DNA of 33,625 nt from Hyphomonadaceae bacterium (GTDB lineage Bacteria > Pseudomonadota > Alphaproteobacteria > Caulobacterales > Aquidulcibacteraceae): contig JAJTGP010000090.1 of NCBI GenBank assembly GCA_021299265.1, positions 1-33,625 of the forward strand, given 5' to 3'. Under the pieces are notes generated by a model. That model worked only from the letters and a program-made list of their open reading frames with translations, searched no databases and was not told the DNA's origin. Shown piece by piece: positions 16,557 to 23,858 of this stretch (positions are counted from its first letter, which is position 1; each line of letters begins with the position of its first letter). Both the position numbers and the translations under genes were made by a program.

Positions 16557-17594
16557 TCAAGTCGGATTGGCGCTGCTTGAGCCCAAAAATGGGACGGGAT
16601 CCACCGGCTTGGTGGCGTGACGAACCTGGAAGTGCAGGCGGGGGGAGCGGGCGCGGCCGGTTTGGCCGACTTGGCCAATGACTTGCCCGCGCGTGACAGT
16701 TTGGCCCTCGCGAACAGTGACCGAATTGGCGAAAGCATAGGCGGTCATATAGTCGCTGGAGTGCCGGATCAGGACGAGCCAGCCATAGCCTGCCAATTGA
16801 TTGCCCACATAGGCCACTTCACCAGAGGCGGCAGCCTTAAAGGGCGTGCCAGCCGGAGCTTCAATCTCAATTCCATCCACCACGCGTAAGTCTGCTTTGG
16901 TGCCAAAAGTCTCCACCAAGCGCCCGCGTACTGGCCAAGCGAAACTGGGCAAGGCTGCCAAAGGCCCCGGTGTGGCTAGGGGTGGAGTGGATGGTGTCGT
17001 CTTGGGCTTTGGCACCTCTGGAAGAGGCCGTTTGGGTAGCGCTGGCGGGGTAACATTTGCGACAGGGCCAGCTTCAACATTTGGGCGCAATTGACCGGGC
17101 ACGGCCCCACTGATGGGCCGGCCGGCGGCCAATTCTGTTGCCAGCAAGGCAACAAGATCTTGCGGCTCCAACCCCGTCAATTGGTCGCGAACCAAAGCTG
17201 GCAGAATGATTTTCTGGCCGGGTTGTAACTTCACGGGCCGAGGAAAGCGGTTGAACAAGGCTAGCGACCGCTCGTCCACACTATAGCGCCGCGCAATCGC
17301 GGAGAAGCTTTCGTTGCGTCGGACAATATGTACTTTGAGGGGTGGCAGTTTCAGGACCTGACCCGGCGTTAGGGCAAAGGGTGCGCGCAGATCATTGACC
17401 TGGATCAGCCCGACCAATGGCGAGCGGGTGCGCTCTGCAATGGCATAAAGAGTTTCGCCGCGCATCACCCGGGTCTCTATCGGCGGATTTTGCGGATCAA
17501 AGTCTAGTGTGCCCGGCGCGGGCTGAGCTGCCAACGGCGAGAGACCGCTCAAGGCGAGGGTGGCGATGAGAATAAGGCTGACGGCGCGACGCAT
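16557..17594 (-). CDS. nlpD: LysM-LytM (M23) protein, NlpD/DipM-like, degenerate catalytic site
   Basis: A 345-residue exported protein with a signal peptide (1-23, ending LAAQ). Two LysM domains bind peptidoglycan (about 40-86 and 88-133), a Pro-rich linker follows, and a LytM/M23 domain spans about 227-340. The LytM zinc ligands are missing: the expected HxGxD region reads VDGIEIEA, the second His motif reads YAFAN, and HxH reads RLH. This is the NlpD pattern, in which the domain activates cell-wall amidases instead of cutting. It is the third gene of surE-pcm-nlpD, a conserved order that supports the call. The rpoS usually next to it in gammaproteobacteria is absent, as expected for this group. 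No lipobox was seen, so it looks soluble rather than a lipoprotein. Confidence 0.82.
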   Translation of the reverse strand: MRRAVSLILIATLALSGLSPLAAQPAPGTLDFDPQNPPIETRVMRGETLYAIAERTRSPLVGLIQVNDLRAPFALTPGQVLKLPPLKVHIVRRNESFSAIARRYSVDERSLALFNRFPRPVKLQPGQKIILPALVRDQLTGLEPQDLVALLATELAAGRPISGAVPGQLRPNVEAGPVANVTPPALPKRPLPEVPKPKTTPSTPPLATPGPLAALPSFAWPVRGRLVETFGTKADLRVVDGIEIEAPAGTPFKAAASGEVAYVGNQLAGYGWLVLIRHSSDYMTAYAFANSVTVREGQTVTRGQVIGQVGQTGRARSPRLHFQVRHATKPVDPVPFLGSSSANPT

Positions 17595-17652
17595 AGCTAA
17601 AGCTGTCGCACAACATGGTTAAGCAGGCGTTTCCGGCCCTTGGTGGGGCAAT

Positions 17653-18294
17653 TTATCCTTCGCGTGCGACGCCCGGCAGGAGCGGCACAAAGCGCACATC
17701 CATCAGGGCTTCTTCCTCAAACACCCCATCCTCTCGCAGGCGATAGCGCAACAACTCTTGCACAGCCCCTGCCCCGACGGGAGCAACCAAGATCCCGCCA
17801 GGGGCCAATTGCGCGAGCAGGGCGTCTGGGCGAACCGGTGCCGCGCAGGTGAAGATGATGCGGTCAAACGGGCCTTGGTCTGGCCAGCCTAAGCCCCCAT
17901 CGCTGCATTTGGAGACAATATTGGTAAGCTTAAGCGCCTCATGGCGGCTTTGGGCCAAGCGTAATAGGGTGCGGTAACGCTCCAGCGTAAAGACGCGGCG
18001 GGCAAGCTTAGAAAGAATGGCGGTTTGATAGCCAGAGCCGGTTCCAATCTCTAAAACCTTCTCGCGCCCGGTAAGCTCTAGCGCGGCAGTCATAATGCCG
18101 ACGACATAGGGCTGGCTGATAGTTTGGCCGCATTCAATCGGCAAAGCGGCATCTTCCCACGCGCGGCCTTCAAAGCCAGCTGACATGAAGACCTCCCGTG
18201 GAATGGTCTCGATAGCATTCAGCACTGAAGGGTCTGTCACCCCTGCCTTTCGCAAAGCGAGAACGATACGGGCGCGACCATCGTCTTGGCTCAT
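17653..18294 (-). CDS. pcm: Protein-L-isoaspartate O-methyltransferase Pcm
   Basis: A 213-residue SAM-dependent methyltransferase. It has the family N-terminus (ETIPREVFMSAGFEGRAWED), the TISQPYVVGIMTAALELTGR segment, and motif I VLEIGTGSGYQTAIL. It methylates abnormal isoaspartyl residues so that aged proteins can be repaired. The start codon overlaps the surE stop by four bases (ATGA), which couples the two genes. The length is standard and motifs are intact. Confidence 0.96.
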   Translation of the reverse strand: MSQDDGRARIVLALRKAGVTDPSVLNAIETIPREVFMSAGFEGRAWEDAALPIECGQTISQPYVVGIMTAALELTGREKVLEIGTGSGYQTAILSKLARRVFTLERYRTLLRLAQSRHEALKLTNIVSKCSDGGLGWPDQGPFDRIIFTCAAPVRPDALLAQLAPGGILVAPVGAGAVQELLRYRLREDGVFEEEALMDVRFVPLLPGVAREG

Positions 18295-19055
18295 GCTTTA
18301 AGTACCTCCCGCAGCGCGCCCAAGGCGCTATGTTCGGTCATGTCGATATGCAGGGGCGAGACCGAGATGCGGTTCTCGTAAATGGCCAATAGATCAGAGC
18401 CAGCTGGCGGCTTGGAAAGCTTCCCGCGATAGCCAATCCAATAATAATCGTTGCCGCGCAGATCGCTGCGGCGGTCGATCTGATGGATGCATTCATCACG
18501 GAAGCCCTGAAAGGTCGCCTCTAACCCCGTGACTTCTTCGGGTTCGCAATCGGGAAAATTGACGTTCATCACGACGCCGTCTGGCCAAGGGTTGGCTAAG
18601 AGCTTGCGCAAGACGTCTGCGCCATGCGCTTCGGCGGTGTGCCAAGGGATAGGTTGGCCAACCCGAAAATTGACCGCTTGGGATAAAGCAATTGAGGGAA
18701 TGCCCATTTGCATGCCTTGTACGGCTGCCGCGACCGTACCCGACACACTCGTATCTTCAGCCAGATTTTGCCCGCGATTGACGCCCGACAGCACCAAATC
18801 TGGGCGGCCGCCTTTTACCAATTCATCCACACCCAAGAGAACGCAATCGGTTGGCGTGCCCGAACAAGCAAAGCGTCGCTCGCCCACCGTCCTAACCCTT
18901 ACTGGCTCGGTCAAGGTCAAAGCGCGCGAAGCGCCAGACCGCTCCACCTCTGGCGCGACGACCCAGACGTCTGAACTGATGGCTTGAGCGATCCGCTCCA
19001 AGACGGCTAGGCCCGGCGCATGAATGCCATCGTCGTTAGAAATCAAAATGCGCAA
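18291..19055 (-). CDS. surE: 5'/3'-nucleotidase SurE
   Basis: A 254-residue nucleotide phosphatase. The start is TTG (19055-19053), reading MRILISNDDG, with an AGGGG ribosome site just upstream. Metal-binding D8 and D9 open the protein, followed by ASRALTLTEPVRV and LSGVNRGQNLAEDTSVSGTV, all typical of SurE. It removes phosphate from nucleoside monophosphates and is linked to stress survival. It is the first gene of surE-pcm-nlpD; its leader holds an inverted repeat at 19071-19089. Confidence 0.95.
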   Translation of the reverse strand: MRILISNDDGIHAPGLAVLERIAQAISSDVWVVAPEVERSGASRALTLTEPVRVRTVGERRFACSGTPTDCVLLGVDELVKGGRPDLVLSGVNRGQNLAEDTSVSGTVAAAVQGMQMGIPSIALSQAVNFRVGQPIPWHTAEAHGADVLRKLLANPWPDGVVMNVNFPDCEPEEVTGLEATFQGFRDECIHQIDRRSDLRGNDYYWIGYRGKLSKPPAGSDLLAIYENRISVSPLHIDMTEHSALGALREVLKA

Positions 19056-19070
19056 GAACTGTCCCCTGTG

Positions 19071-19089
19071 GAACCAGAATCACTGGTTC
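19071..19089 (-). terminator. Hairpin between DUF1761 gene and surE
   Basis: GAACCAG and CTGGTTC pair perfectly over seven bases around a five-base loop. It lies 15 bases upstream of the surE TTG, near its ribosome site, and 55 bases after the stop of the upstream gene. It has no T-tract, so it could be a weak terminator or a leader hairpin for surE. Confidence 0.45.
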
Positions 19090-19143
19090 AGACCAATTGG
19101 CTTTGGCAGGGGGTATCACTTCACGGCCTGCTTCGCGAGCTTC

Positions 19144-19554
19144 TTATTCGGCGGCTTTCATCGCGCCCAAGACTGCGCCAGCAATCATGGCATTGGCCAT
19201 CAAATGCGCTGAATCCATCAGAAGAAGCCCCAAGGGCTCGTTGCCATAGGCGTAATTGTACATGCGCGCGGCAACCAGAAACAAAAGGCCCACCAACACA
19301 CCTAGCCGCAGACCCGCCATCAAAGTGGTAATGCCCCTGTCCTTAATCAAAAGGCCCATCCCGACAGTGATCATCACCGGCATGATGGGGCTTAAGGCCA
19401 TCCGCCACTGCTCGCCCGCCAAACTCTCCGGCGTATAGCCCGACAAGGCCATCCATTGCGCCGAAAACATCACGCCATAGATGAGCGCGCCGACGAAATA
19501 GATCAACACAGAGGCAAGGAGCAGCGGGATTAGCTTAATACCCAAGACGCGCAT
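19144..19554 (-). CDS. DUF1761-like small membrane protein
   Basis: A 136-residue protein with four predicted membrane helices (about 6-28, 53-70, 77-95 and 110-132). The N-terminal helix followed by GALIYGVMFSAQWMALSGY is the typical start of DUF1761 proteins, and the last helix ends GAVLGAMKAAE. No function is known for the family. It reads toward surE with an 88-base gap. Its start lies at the edge of the AT-rich region that leads into the first flagellin. Confidence 0.7.
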   Translation of the reverse strand: MRVLGIKLIPLLLASVLIYFVGALIYGVMFSAQWMALSGYTPESLAGEQWRMALSPIMPVMITVGMGLLIKDRGITTLMAGLRLGVLVGLLFLVAARMYNYAYGNEPLGLLLMDSAHLMANAMIAGAVLGAMKAAE

Positions 19555-19575
19555 GTTATTTTTTCCCCAGTTTTT

Positions 19576-19589
19576 GATAAAATTTTATC
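19576..19589. promoter_or_regulatory. Palindrome GATAAAATTTTATC
   Basis: A perfect 14-base palindrome. Its half, GATAAAATT, recurs before flagellins 2-4 and, inverted, before flaG. Here it lies about 265 bases before the flagellin 1 ATG and close to the DUF1761 start, so it may serve the other strand. Confidence 0.35.
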
Positions 19590-19808
19590 GAGCCTAATAC
19601 GGAAGCAAGGATGATGCAAAGCCAAAATGGGGCAGCCGATTTCTCGGAATTCGCTTGAAAACAAAAAGAAAAACCTCTCATTCAGGTCGACAAAAACTAT
19701 ACCTGACAATACCTGCAATTATTTCAAATTAGATATTTGTTTACCATGCTTCTCAACGGAGCATTTAGAACTCACTGGTAGCTTAGTCAGGTATTCAAAA
19801 CGAATGCG

Positions 19809-19825
19809 ACTTGCTGAATGCAAGT
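19809..19825 (+). promoter_or_regulatory. TGAAT-loop hairpin in flagellin 1 leader
   Basis: ACTTGC-TGAAT-GCAAGT: a perfect six-pair stem and a five-base loop, ending 29 bases before the flagellin 1 ATG. The same loop closed by C-G, on a different stem, sits at nearly the same distance before the other three tandem flagellin genes, which marks it as a shared leader element. Confidence 0.7.
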
Positions 19826-19854
19826 GACAAACTAGTAGGGATGAGGGCTAAGAA

Positions 19855-20679
19855 ATGCTCAGCGTAAACACCAATCAAGGCGCCATGGTCGCGCTGCAAA
19901 CCTTGAACAAAACCAATTCCGATCTCGACAAGACTCAAAACGCGATTTCGACGGGTTTAAAGGTTGCCACCGCAAAAGATAACGGTGCCATCTGGGCCAT
20001 TGCCAACAAAATGAGATCTGACGTTGGTGCTTATGACCGCGTCCGTGAATCGACAGACCGCGCAGCCTCTATTCTCGATACAGGCATTGCAGCCGGCGAA
20101 AGCATCATGGAACTCCTGAACGAAATGAAGGGCAAGGCTTTGGCCGCCTCGCAAACAGGATTGTCGGCTTCTGCGCAAGCAGCTTTGGCCGCCGACTTCG
20201 CTCAATTGCGCGACCAAATCACCAGCATCGGGGCCAACGCTTCGTTTGACGGGGCCAATATGATTGCCGCTACACCAAATAACGCGGTCGCTCTGGGCGA
20301 TTCCGCAGGTGGCAACACAATCACGGTGACCGGGGTAAGCTTGGCCTTGGCCAGCACAACCATCACAGTTACGGGCACCTCCGCGCTCGACACCTCGGCT
20401 AACGCAACAACTGCTTTGGGCTTGGTCAATACGTCCATCACCAATCTGGGTACCCAATTGGCGACCTGGGGTGCAGGCGCAAAGCGTTTGGAAGTGCACA
20501 AGACCTTCATCGGTAAGCTGCAAGACGCCTTGAACAATGGCATTGGTGCCATCGCAGACGCCGACCTCGCCAAGGAAAGCGCAAAGCTGCAAGCTCTGCA
20601 AACCAAATCGCAGCTCGGCATTCAGGCATTGTCGATTGCAAACAGCTCTTCGCAGTCAGCTTTGTCGCTGTTCCGCTAA
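19855..20679 (+). CDS. Flagellin, tandem copy 1
   Basis: A 274-residue flagellin. The N-terminal D0/D1 part begins MLSVNTNQGAMVALQTLN and includes NGAIWAIANKMRSDVGAYDR; a short variable middle (about 160-195, with SLALASTTITVTG) replaces the large D2/D3 domains of enteric flagellins. The C-terminal D1/D0 ends QALSIANSSSQSALSLFR. Flagellins are secreted through the FlhA gate and polymerise under the cap to form the filament. This is the most divergent of the four copies (SDLDKTQNAIS, TKSQLGIQ), and its leader shares only the hairpin with the others. An intrinsic terminator follows, so it is its own unit. Confidence 0.96.
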   Translation: MLSVNTNQGAMVALQTLNKTNSDLDKTQNAISTGLKVATAKDNGAIWAIANKMRSDVGAYDRVRESTDRAASILDTGIAAGESIMELLNEMKGKALAASQTGLSASAQAALAADFAQLRDQITSIGANASFDGANMIAATPNNAVALGDSAGGNTITVTGVSLALASTTITVTGTSALDTSANATTALGLVNTSITNLGTQLATWGAGAKRLEVHKTFIGKLQDALNNGIGAIADADLAKESAKLQALQTKSQLGIQALSIANSSSQSALSLFR

Positions 20680-20712
20680 AGCTCATAAGAAGAAAAAAGT
20701 ATCTTTCAAATT

Positions 20713-20742
20713 GGCTCAAGCAGAGATGCTTGGGCCTTTTTT
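20713..20742 (+). terminator. Intrinsic terminator of flagellin 1
   Basis: GGCTCAAGCA pairs with TGCTTGGGCC (one G:T wobble) around GAGA, followed by six Ts. Classical rho-independent form. Confidence 0.9.
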
Positions 20743-20781
20743 GCATTTTATTTTATGAATACCTCAGATTCTCACCGAATC

Positions 20782-20791
20782 AATAAAATTG
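20782..20791 (+). promoter_or_regulatory. AATAAAATTG motif upstream of flagellin 2
   Basis: Ends 106 bases before the flagellin 2 ATG and corresponds to GATAAAATTG at almost the same distance before flagellins 3 and 4. Probably part of, or close to, the promoter; no standard sigma factor consensus fits clearly. Confidence 0.4.
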
Positions 20792-20854
20792 TATCTAGTT
20801 ATTAGAAATATATTTCATCCCCGGTGTTACCATGATGTAGATCAAAAAGATCGG

Positions 20855-20871
20855 TGCATCTGAATGATGCA
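20855..20871 (+). promoter_or_regulatory. TGAAT-loop hairpin in flagellin 2 leader
   Basis: TGCATC-TGAAT-GATGCA, six perfect pairs, ending 26 bases before the ATG. The stem differs completely from that before flagellin 1, but the loop and its closing C-G pair are the same. A small GATC-AAAAA-GATC repeat lies just upstream. Confidence 0.7.
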
Positions 20872-20897
20872 TTTTAGTACGTACCGGAGGATCAAGA

Positions 20898-21722
20898 ATG
20901 ATCAGTGTAAATACCAATCAGGGTGCCATGGTAGCCCTGCAAACTCTGAACCGCACCAACAACGAAATGAACAAGACGCAAAACGCGATTGCCACGGGTT
21001 TGAAAGTCGCTTCAGCAAAAGACAATGGTGCTTTGTTCGCCATTGCCAACAAAATGCGTTCGGACGTGACAGCCTATGACCGCGTGCGGGAATCGGCCGA
21101 TCGTGCAGCTTCCATCCTCGACACTGGCATCGCAGCTGGTGAAAGCATCATGGAACTGTTGAACGAAATGAAGGGCAAGGCTTTGGCCGGCACGCAGGCG
21201 GGTAACTCCACTTCTGCTCAGGCTGCTTTGGCTGCCGACTTCGTGCAATTGCGTGACCAGATCACCAGCGTGATCGCCAACGCTTCGTTCGACGGCGCAA
21301 ACATGATTCAAGGTACACCCAATAGTGCGGTCTCCTTGGGTGATGCAGCCGGTGGTAACACCATCACCATCGCCGGTGCCAGCTTGGCTTTGGGCGGCAC
21401 CACGGTGACCGTTGCAGCCGCGGCGGTCTTGACCGACAACACCACTTCTGGAACGGCACTTGGCCAAGTCAACGCGTCTATCACCAACTTGGGGACCCAA
21501 TTGGCGACCTGGGGTGCTGGTGCAAAGCGCCTAGACGTTCACCGTACTTTCGTTGGCAAATTGCAAGACGCTTTGAGCAATGGGATCGGGGCCATCGTCG
21601 ACGCAGACCTCGCCAAAGAAAGTGCCAAGCTGCAAGCCTTGCAAGTCAAGCAACAGCTGGGCGTGCAAGCTTTGTCGATTGCCAATGGTTCTTCGCAAAC
21701 GGCGCTATCTTTGTTCCGCTAA
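20898..21722 (+). CDS. Flagellin, tandem copy 2
   Basis: A 274-residue flagellin beginning MISVNTNQGAMVALQTLN at ATG 20898, with a CGGAGG ribosome site at 20885-20890. The conserved ends match the other copies; the variable centre reads ASLALGGTTVTVAAAAVLTD. It shares FVQLRDQITSV with copy 3 but RLDVHRTF with copy 4, so it is a mosaic of the others. It is preceded by the ATAAAATTG motif and a TGAAT-loop hairpin, and followed by a strong terminator. Role: filament subunit. Confidence 0.96.
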   Translation: MISVNTNQGAMVALQTLNRTNNEMNKTQNAIATGLKVASAKDNGALFAIANKMRSDVTAYDRVRESADRAASILDTGIAAGESIMELLNEMKGKALAGTQAGNSTSAQAALAADFVQLRDQITSVIANASFDGANMIQGTPNSAVSLGDAAGGNTITIAGASLALGGTTVTVAAAAVLTDNTTSGTALGQVNASITNLGTQLATWGAGAKRLDVHRTFVGKLQDALSNGIGAIVDADLAKESAKLQALQVKQQLGVQALSIANGSSQTALSLFR

Positions 21723-21748
21723 TCTTGAAGAAATACCTAAAATCGAAT

Positions 21749-21781
21749 GGGCTTGGACAGGTTTAGTCCAAGCCCTTTTTT
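21749..21781 (+). terminator. Intrinsic terminator of flagellin 2
   Basis: GGGCTTGGAC pairs perfectly with GTCCAAGCCC over ten bases with a seven-base loop, followed by six Ts. Confidence 0.93.
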
Positions 21782-21840
21782 ATTCTATACTGCATTATTC
21801 GCACTATTCTTGAATATGTTTTTGCATTTACCAAGAGTTC

Positions 21841-21850
21841 GATAAAATTG
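21841..21850 (+). promoter_or_regulatory. GATAAAATTG motif upstream of flagellin 3
   Basis: Part of AAGAGTTCGATAAAATTG, which is identical before flagellin 4. It ends 109 bases before the flagellin 3 ATG. Likely promoter-related. Confidence 0.45.
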
Positions 21851-21899
21851 TTCCTATTTGTAAAACTGAAAATCCGCCTTCGATCCCTAGTCTCCGCGC

Positions 21900-21932
21900 A
21901 AGTCTGAATGACTTTCATGCCTGAATGGCGTG
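21900..21932 (+). promoter_or_regulatory. Two TGAAT-loop hairpins in flagellin 3 leader
   Basis: AAGTC-TGAAT-GACTT (21900-21914) and CATGCC-TGAAT-GGCGTG (21916-21932, one T:G wobble) follow each other with one base between. The second ends 27 bases before the ATG at 21960. Both have the invariant loop closed by C-G. Confidence 0.72.
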
Positions 21933-21985
21933 ATTTTAGTACCAGTAAGGAGATCAAGAATGATCAGCGTAAATACCAATCAAGG
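21900..21985 (+). repeat. 86-base leader segment repeated exactly before flagellin 4
   Basis: Bases 21900-21985 and 22953-23038 are identical. They cover both hairpins, the ribosome site, the start codon and the first codons. This points to recent duplication or gene conversion between copies 3 and 4. Confidence 0.9.
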
Positions 21986-22784
21986 TGCCATGGTCGCTTT
22001 GCAGACCTTGAACCGCACCAATGACCAAATGGACAAGACGCAAAACGCGATTGCCACCGGCCTCAAAGTTGCTTCGGCTAAAGACAATGGTGCCTTGTTC
22101 GCCATTGCAAACAAAATGCGTTCGGACGTGACCGCTTATGACCGCGTGCGGGAATCAGCCGATCGTGCATCTTCCATCCTCGACACCGGCATCGCAGCTG
22201 GCGAGAGCATCATGGAACTTCTGAACGAAATGAAGGGTAAGGCTTTGGCCGGTACCCAAGATGGTAACTCGGCTTCGGCACAAGCGGCGCTCGCTGCTGA
22301 CTTCGTGCAATTGCGCGACCAAATCACCAGCGTCGTCGCCAACGCGTCGTTCGATGGTGCCAACATGATTGCAGCTACCCCAAGCAGCGCCGTATCATTG
22401 GGCGACGCAGCTGGCGGTAACACCATCACCATTACTGGCATCAGCTTGGCTTTGGACAGCACGACCATCAGCGTCGCCGGTACCAACGTCTTGACCGATA
22501 ACACGACGTCGACCGCAGCACTGACCGCAACCAACAACTCCATCAACGCTTTGGGTACCCAATTGGCGACCTGGGGTGCTGGTGCGAAGCGCTTGGAAGT
22601 GCACAAGACCTTCATCGGCAAATTGCAAGACGCATTGAACAACGGGATCGGCGCGATTGTTGACGCCGACCTCGCCAAGGAAAGCGCCAAGCTGCAGGCT
22701 CTGCAAGTCAAGCAACAGCTTGGTGTGCAGGCTTTGTCGATTGCTAACTCTTCTTCGCAAACAGCGCTCTCGTTGTTCCGCTAA
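21960..22784 (+). CDS. Flagellin, tandem copy 3
   Basis: A 274-residue flagellin. ATG 21960 is chosen, not the in-frame GTG 21930, because AAGGAGA at 21947-21953 is well placed and MISVNTNQGAM matches the other copies. The variable centre reads ISLALDSTTISVAGTNVLTD. It shares the IANASFD-type V(I/V)ANASFD segment with copy 2 and RLEVHKTFIG with copy 1. The leader carries two TGAAT-loop hairpins and an intrinsic terminator follows. Role: filament subunit. Confidence 0.96.
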   Translation: MISVNTNQGAMVALQTLNRTNDQMDKTQNAIATGLKVASAKDNGALFAIANKMRSDVTAYDRVRESADRASSILDTGIAAGESIMELLNEMKGKALAGTQDGNSASAQAALAADFVQLRDQITSVVANASFDGANMIAATPSSAVSLGDAAGGNTITITGISLALDSTTISVAGTNVLTDNTTSTAALTATNNSINALGTQLATWGAGAKRLEVHKTFIGKLQDALNNGIGAIVDADLAKESAKLQALQVKQQLGVQALSIANSSSQTALSLFR

Positions 22785-22811
22785 GATAAGAAGAAAATCA
22801 AAAACAAATTG

Positions 22812-22840
22812 GGCCTGGATCACTTCGATCCAGGCCTTTT
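22812..22840 (+). terminator. Intrinsic terminator of flagellin 3
   Basis: GGCCTGGATC pairs perfectly with GATCCAGGCC around ACTTC, followed by TTTTCTT. Confidence 0.9.
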
Positions 22841-22892
22841 CTTACGCAATTAACTGCGAAATCTCGATTCTATTTGGCGTTACTAAGAGTTC

Positions 22893-22902
22893 GATAAAAT
22901 TG
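22893..22902 (+). promoter_or_regulatory. GATAAAATTG motif upstream of flagellin 4
   Basis: Same motif and near-identical flanks as before flagellin 3, ending 110 bases before the flagellin 4 ATG. Confidence 0.45.
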
Positions 22903-22952
22903 CTTCCATTTCAAGAACAGAAAATACGGGTCCGAGACTTATTCTCACGGGT

Positions 22953-22985
22953 AAGTCTGAATGACTTTCATGCCTGAATGGCGTG
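22953..22985 (+). promoter_or_regulatory. Two TGAAT-loop hairpins in flagellin 4 leader
   Basis: AAGTC-TGAAT-GACTT (22953-22967) and CATGCC-TGAAT-GGCGTG (22969-22985), identical to those before flagellin 3. The second ends 27 bases before ATG 23013. Confidence 0.72.
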
Positions 22986-23012
22986 ATTTTAGTACCAGTA
23001 AGGAGATCAAGA

Positions 23013-23837
23013 ATGATCAGCGTAAATACCAATCAAGGCGCCATGGTAGCGCTTCAAACTTTGAACCGCACCAACAACGAGATGGACAAGACGCAAAACG
23101 CGATTGCCACCGGCCTCAAAGTCGCTTCAGCAAAAGACAATGGCGCTTTGTTCGCCATTGCCAACAAAATGCGTTCTGACGTCACGGCCTATGACCGTGT
23201 GCGTGAATCCGCAGACCGTGCATCTTCCATCCTCGACACTGGCATTGCTGCTGGTGAAAGCATTATGGAACTCTTGAACGAAATGAAGGGCAAGGCCTTG
23301 GCCGGCACCCAAGTTGGCAACTCAGCTTCAGCTCAGGCTGCTTTGGCTGCCGACTTCGCTCAATTGCGCGATCAAATCACCAGCATCGGCGCCAACGCGT
23401 CGTTTGACGGTGCCAATATGATTGCAGCTACTCCAAGCAACGCCGTTTCTTTGGGTGACGCCGAAGGTGGTAACACCATCACGATCTCCGGCATCAGCTT
23501 GGCCTTGGGTAGTGCAACGATTTCGGTAACAGGTACGAATGACGTTGCCTCAACCGCAAACGCCACGACTTCTCTGACGAACGTCAACGCCTCCATCACC
23601 GCTTTGGGTACCCAATTGGCGACCTGGGGTGCTGGTGCGAAGCGCTTGGACGTTCACCGTACGTTTATCGGGAAACTGCAAGACGCTTTGAACAACGGGA
23701 TCGGGGCCATCGTGGATGCCGACCTCGCTAAAGAAAGCGCCAAGCTGCAAGCTTTGCAAGTCAAACAACAGCTAGGCGTTCAAGCTTTGTCGATTGCCAA
23801 TAGTTCTTCGCAAACAGCGCTCTCGTTGTTCCGCTAA
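23013..23837 (+). CDS. Flagellin, tandem copy 4
   Basis: A 274-residue flagellin. ATG 23013 is chosen over the in-frame GTG 22983 for the same reason as copy 3: AAGGAGA lies just before it. The N- and C-terminal domains match copies 2 and 3. The centre reads ISLALGSATISVTGTNDVAS. It shares FAQLRDQITSIGANASFD and an ANATT segment with copy 1 but RLDVHRTF with copy 2, again a mosaic pattern. A terminator follows before flaG. Role: filament subunit. Confidence 0.96.
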   Translation: MISVNTNQGAMVALQTLNRTNNEMDKTQNAIATGLKVASAKDNGALFAIANKMRSDVTAYDRVRESADRASSILDTGIAAGESIMELLNEMKGKALAGTQVGNSASAQAALAADFAQLRDQITSIGANASFDGANMIAATPSNAVSLGDAEGGNTITISGISLALGSATISVTGTNDVASTANATTSLTNVNASITALGTQLATWGAGAKRLDVHRTFIGKLQDALNNGIGAIVDADLAKESAKLQALQVKQQLGVQALSIANSSSQTALSLFR

Positions 23838-23858
23838 GATCAGTCTAGCACAAAAATT

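Larger units (their letters stand above)
19555..19854. other. AT-rich divergent intergenic region before flagellin 1
   Basis: A 300-base gap with no gene. It must hold promoters for the DUF1761 gene (-) and flagellin 1 (+). Visible elements are a perfect 14-base palindrome at 19576-19589, a hairpin ATGCTTC/GGAGCAT with a five-base loop at 19746-19764, and the TGAAT-loop hairpin at 19809-19825. No GG-N10-GC sigma-54 signature was found. Confidence 0.6.

Noticed and set aside
21930-21959. GTG starts 30 bases upstream for flagellins 3 and 4
   Set aside because: They would place the hairpin and ribosome site inside the coding region and add an N-terminus absent from copies 1 and 2.
19740-23012. 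Sigma-54 (-24/-12) promoters before the flagellins, expected from FlbD control in Caulobacter
   Set aside because: Checking each leader for GG, ten bases, GC gave no acceptable match. FlbD may act on other genes or on degenerate sites that cannot be recognised by eye.
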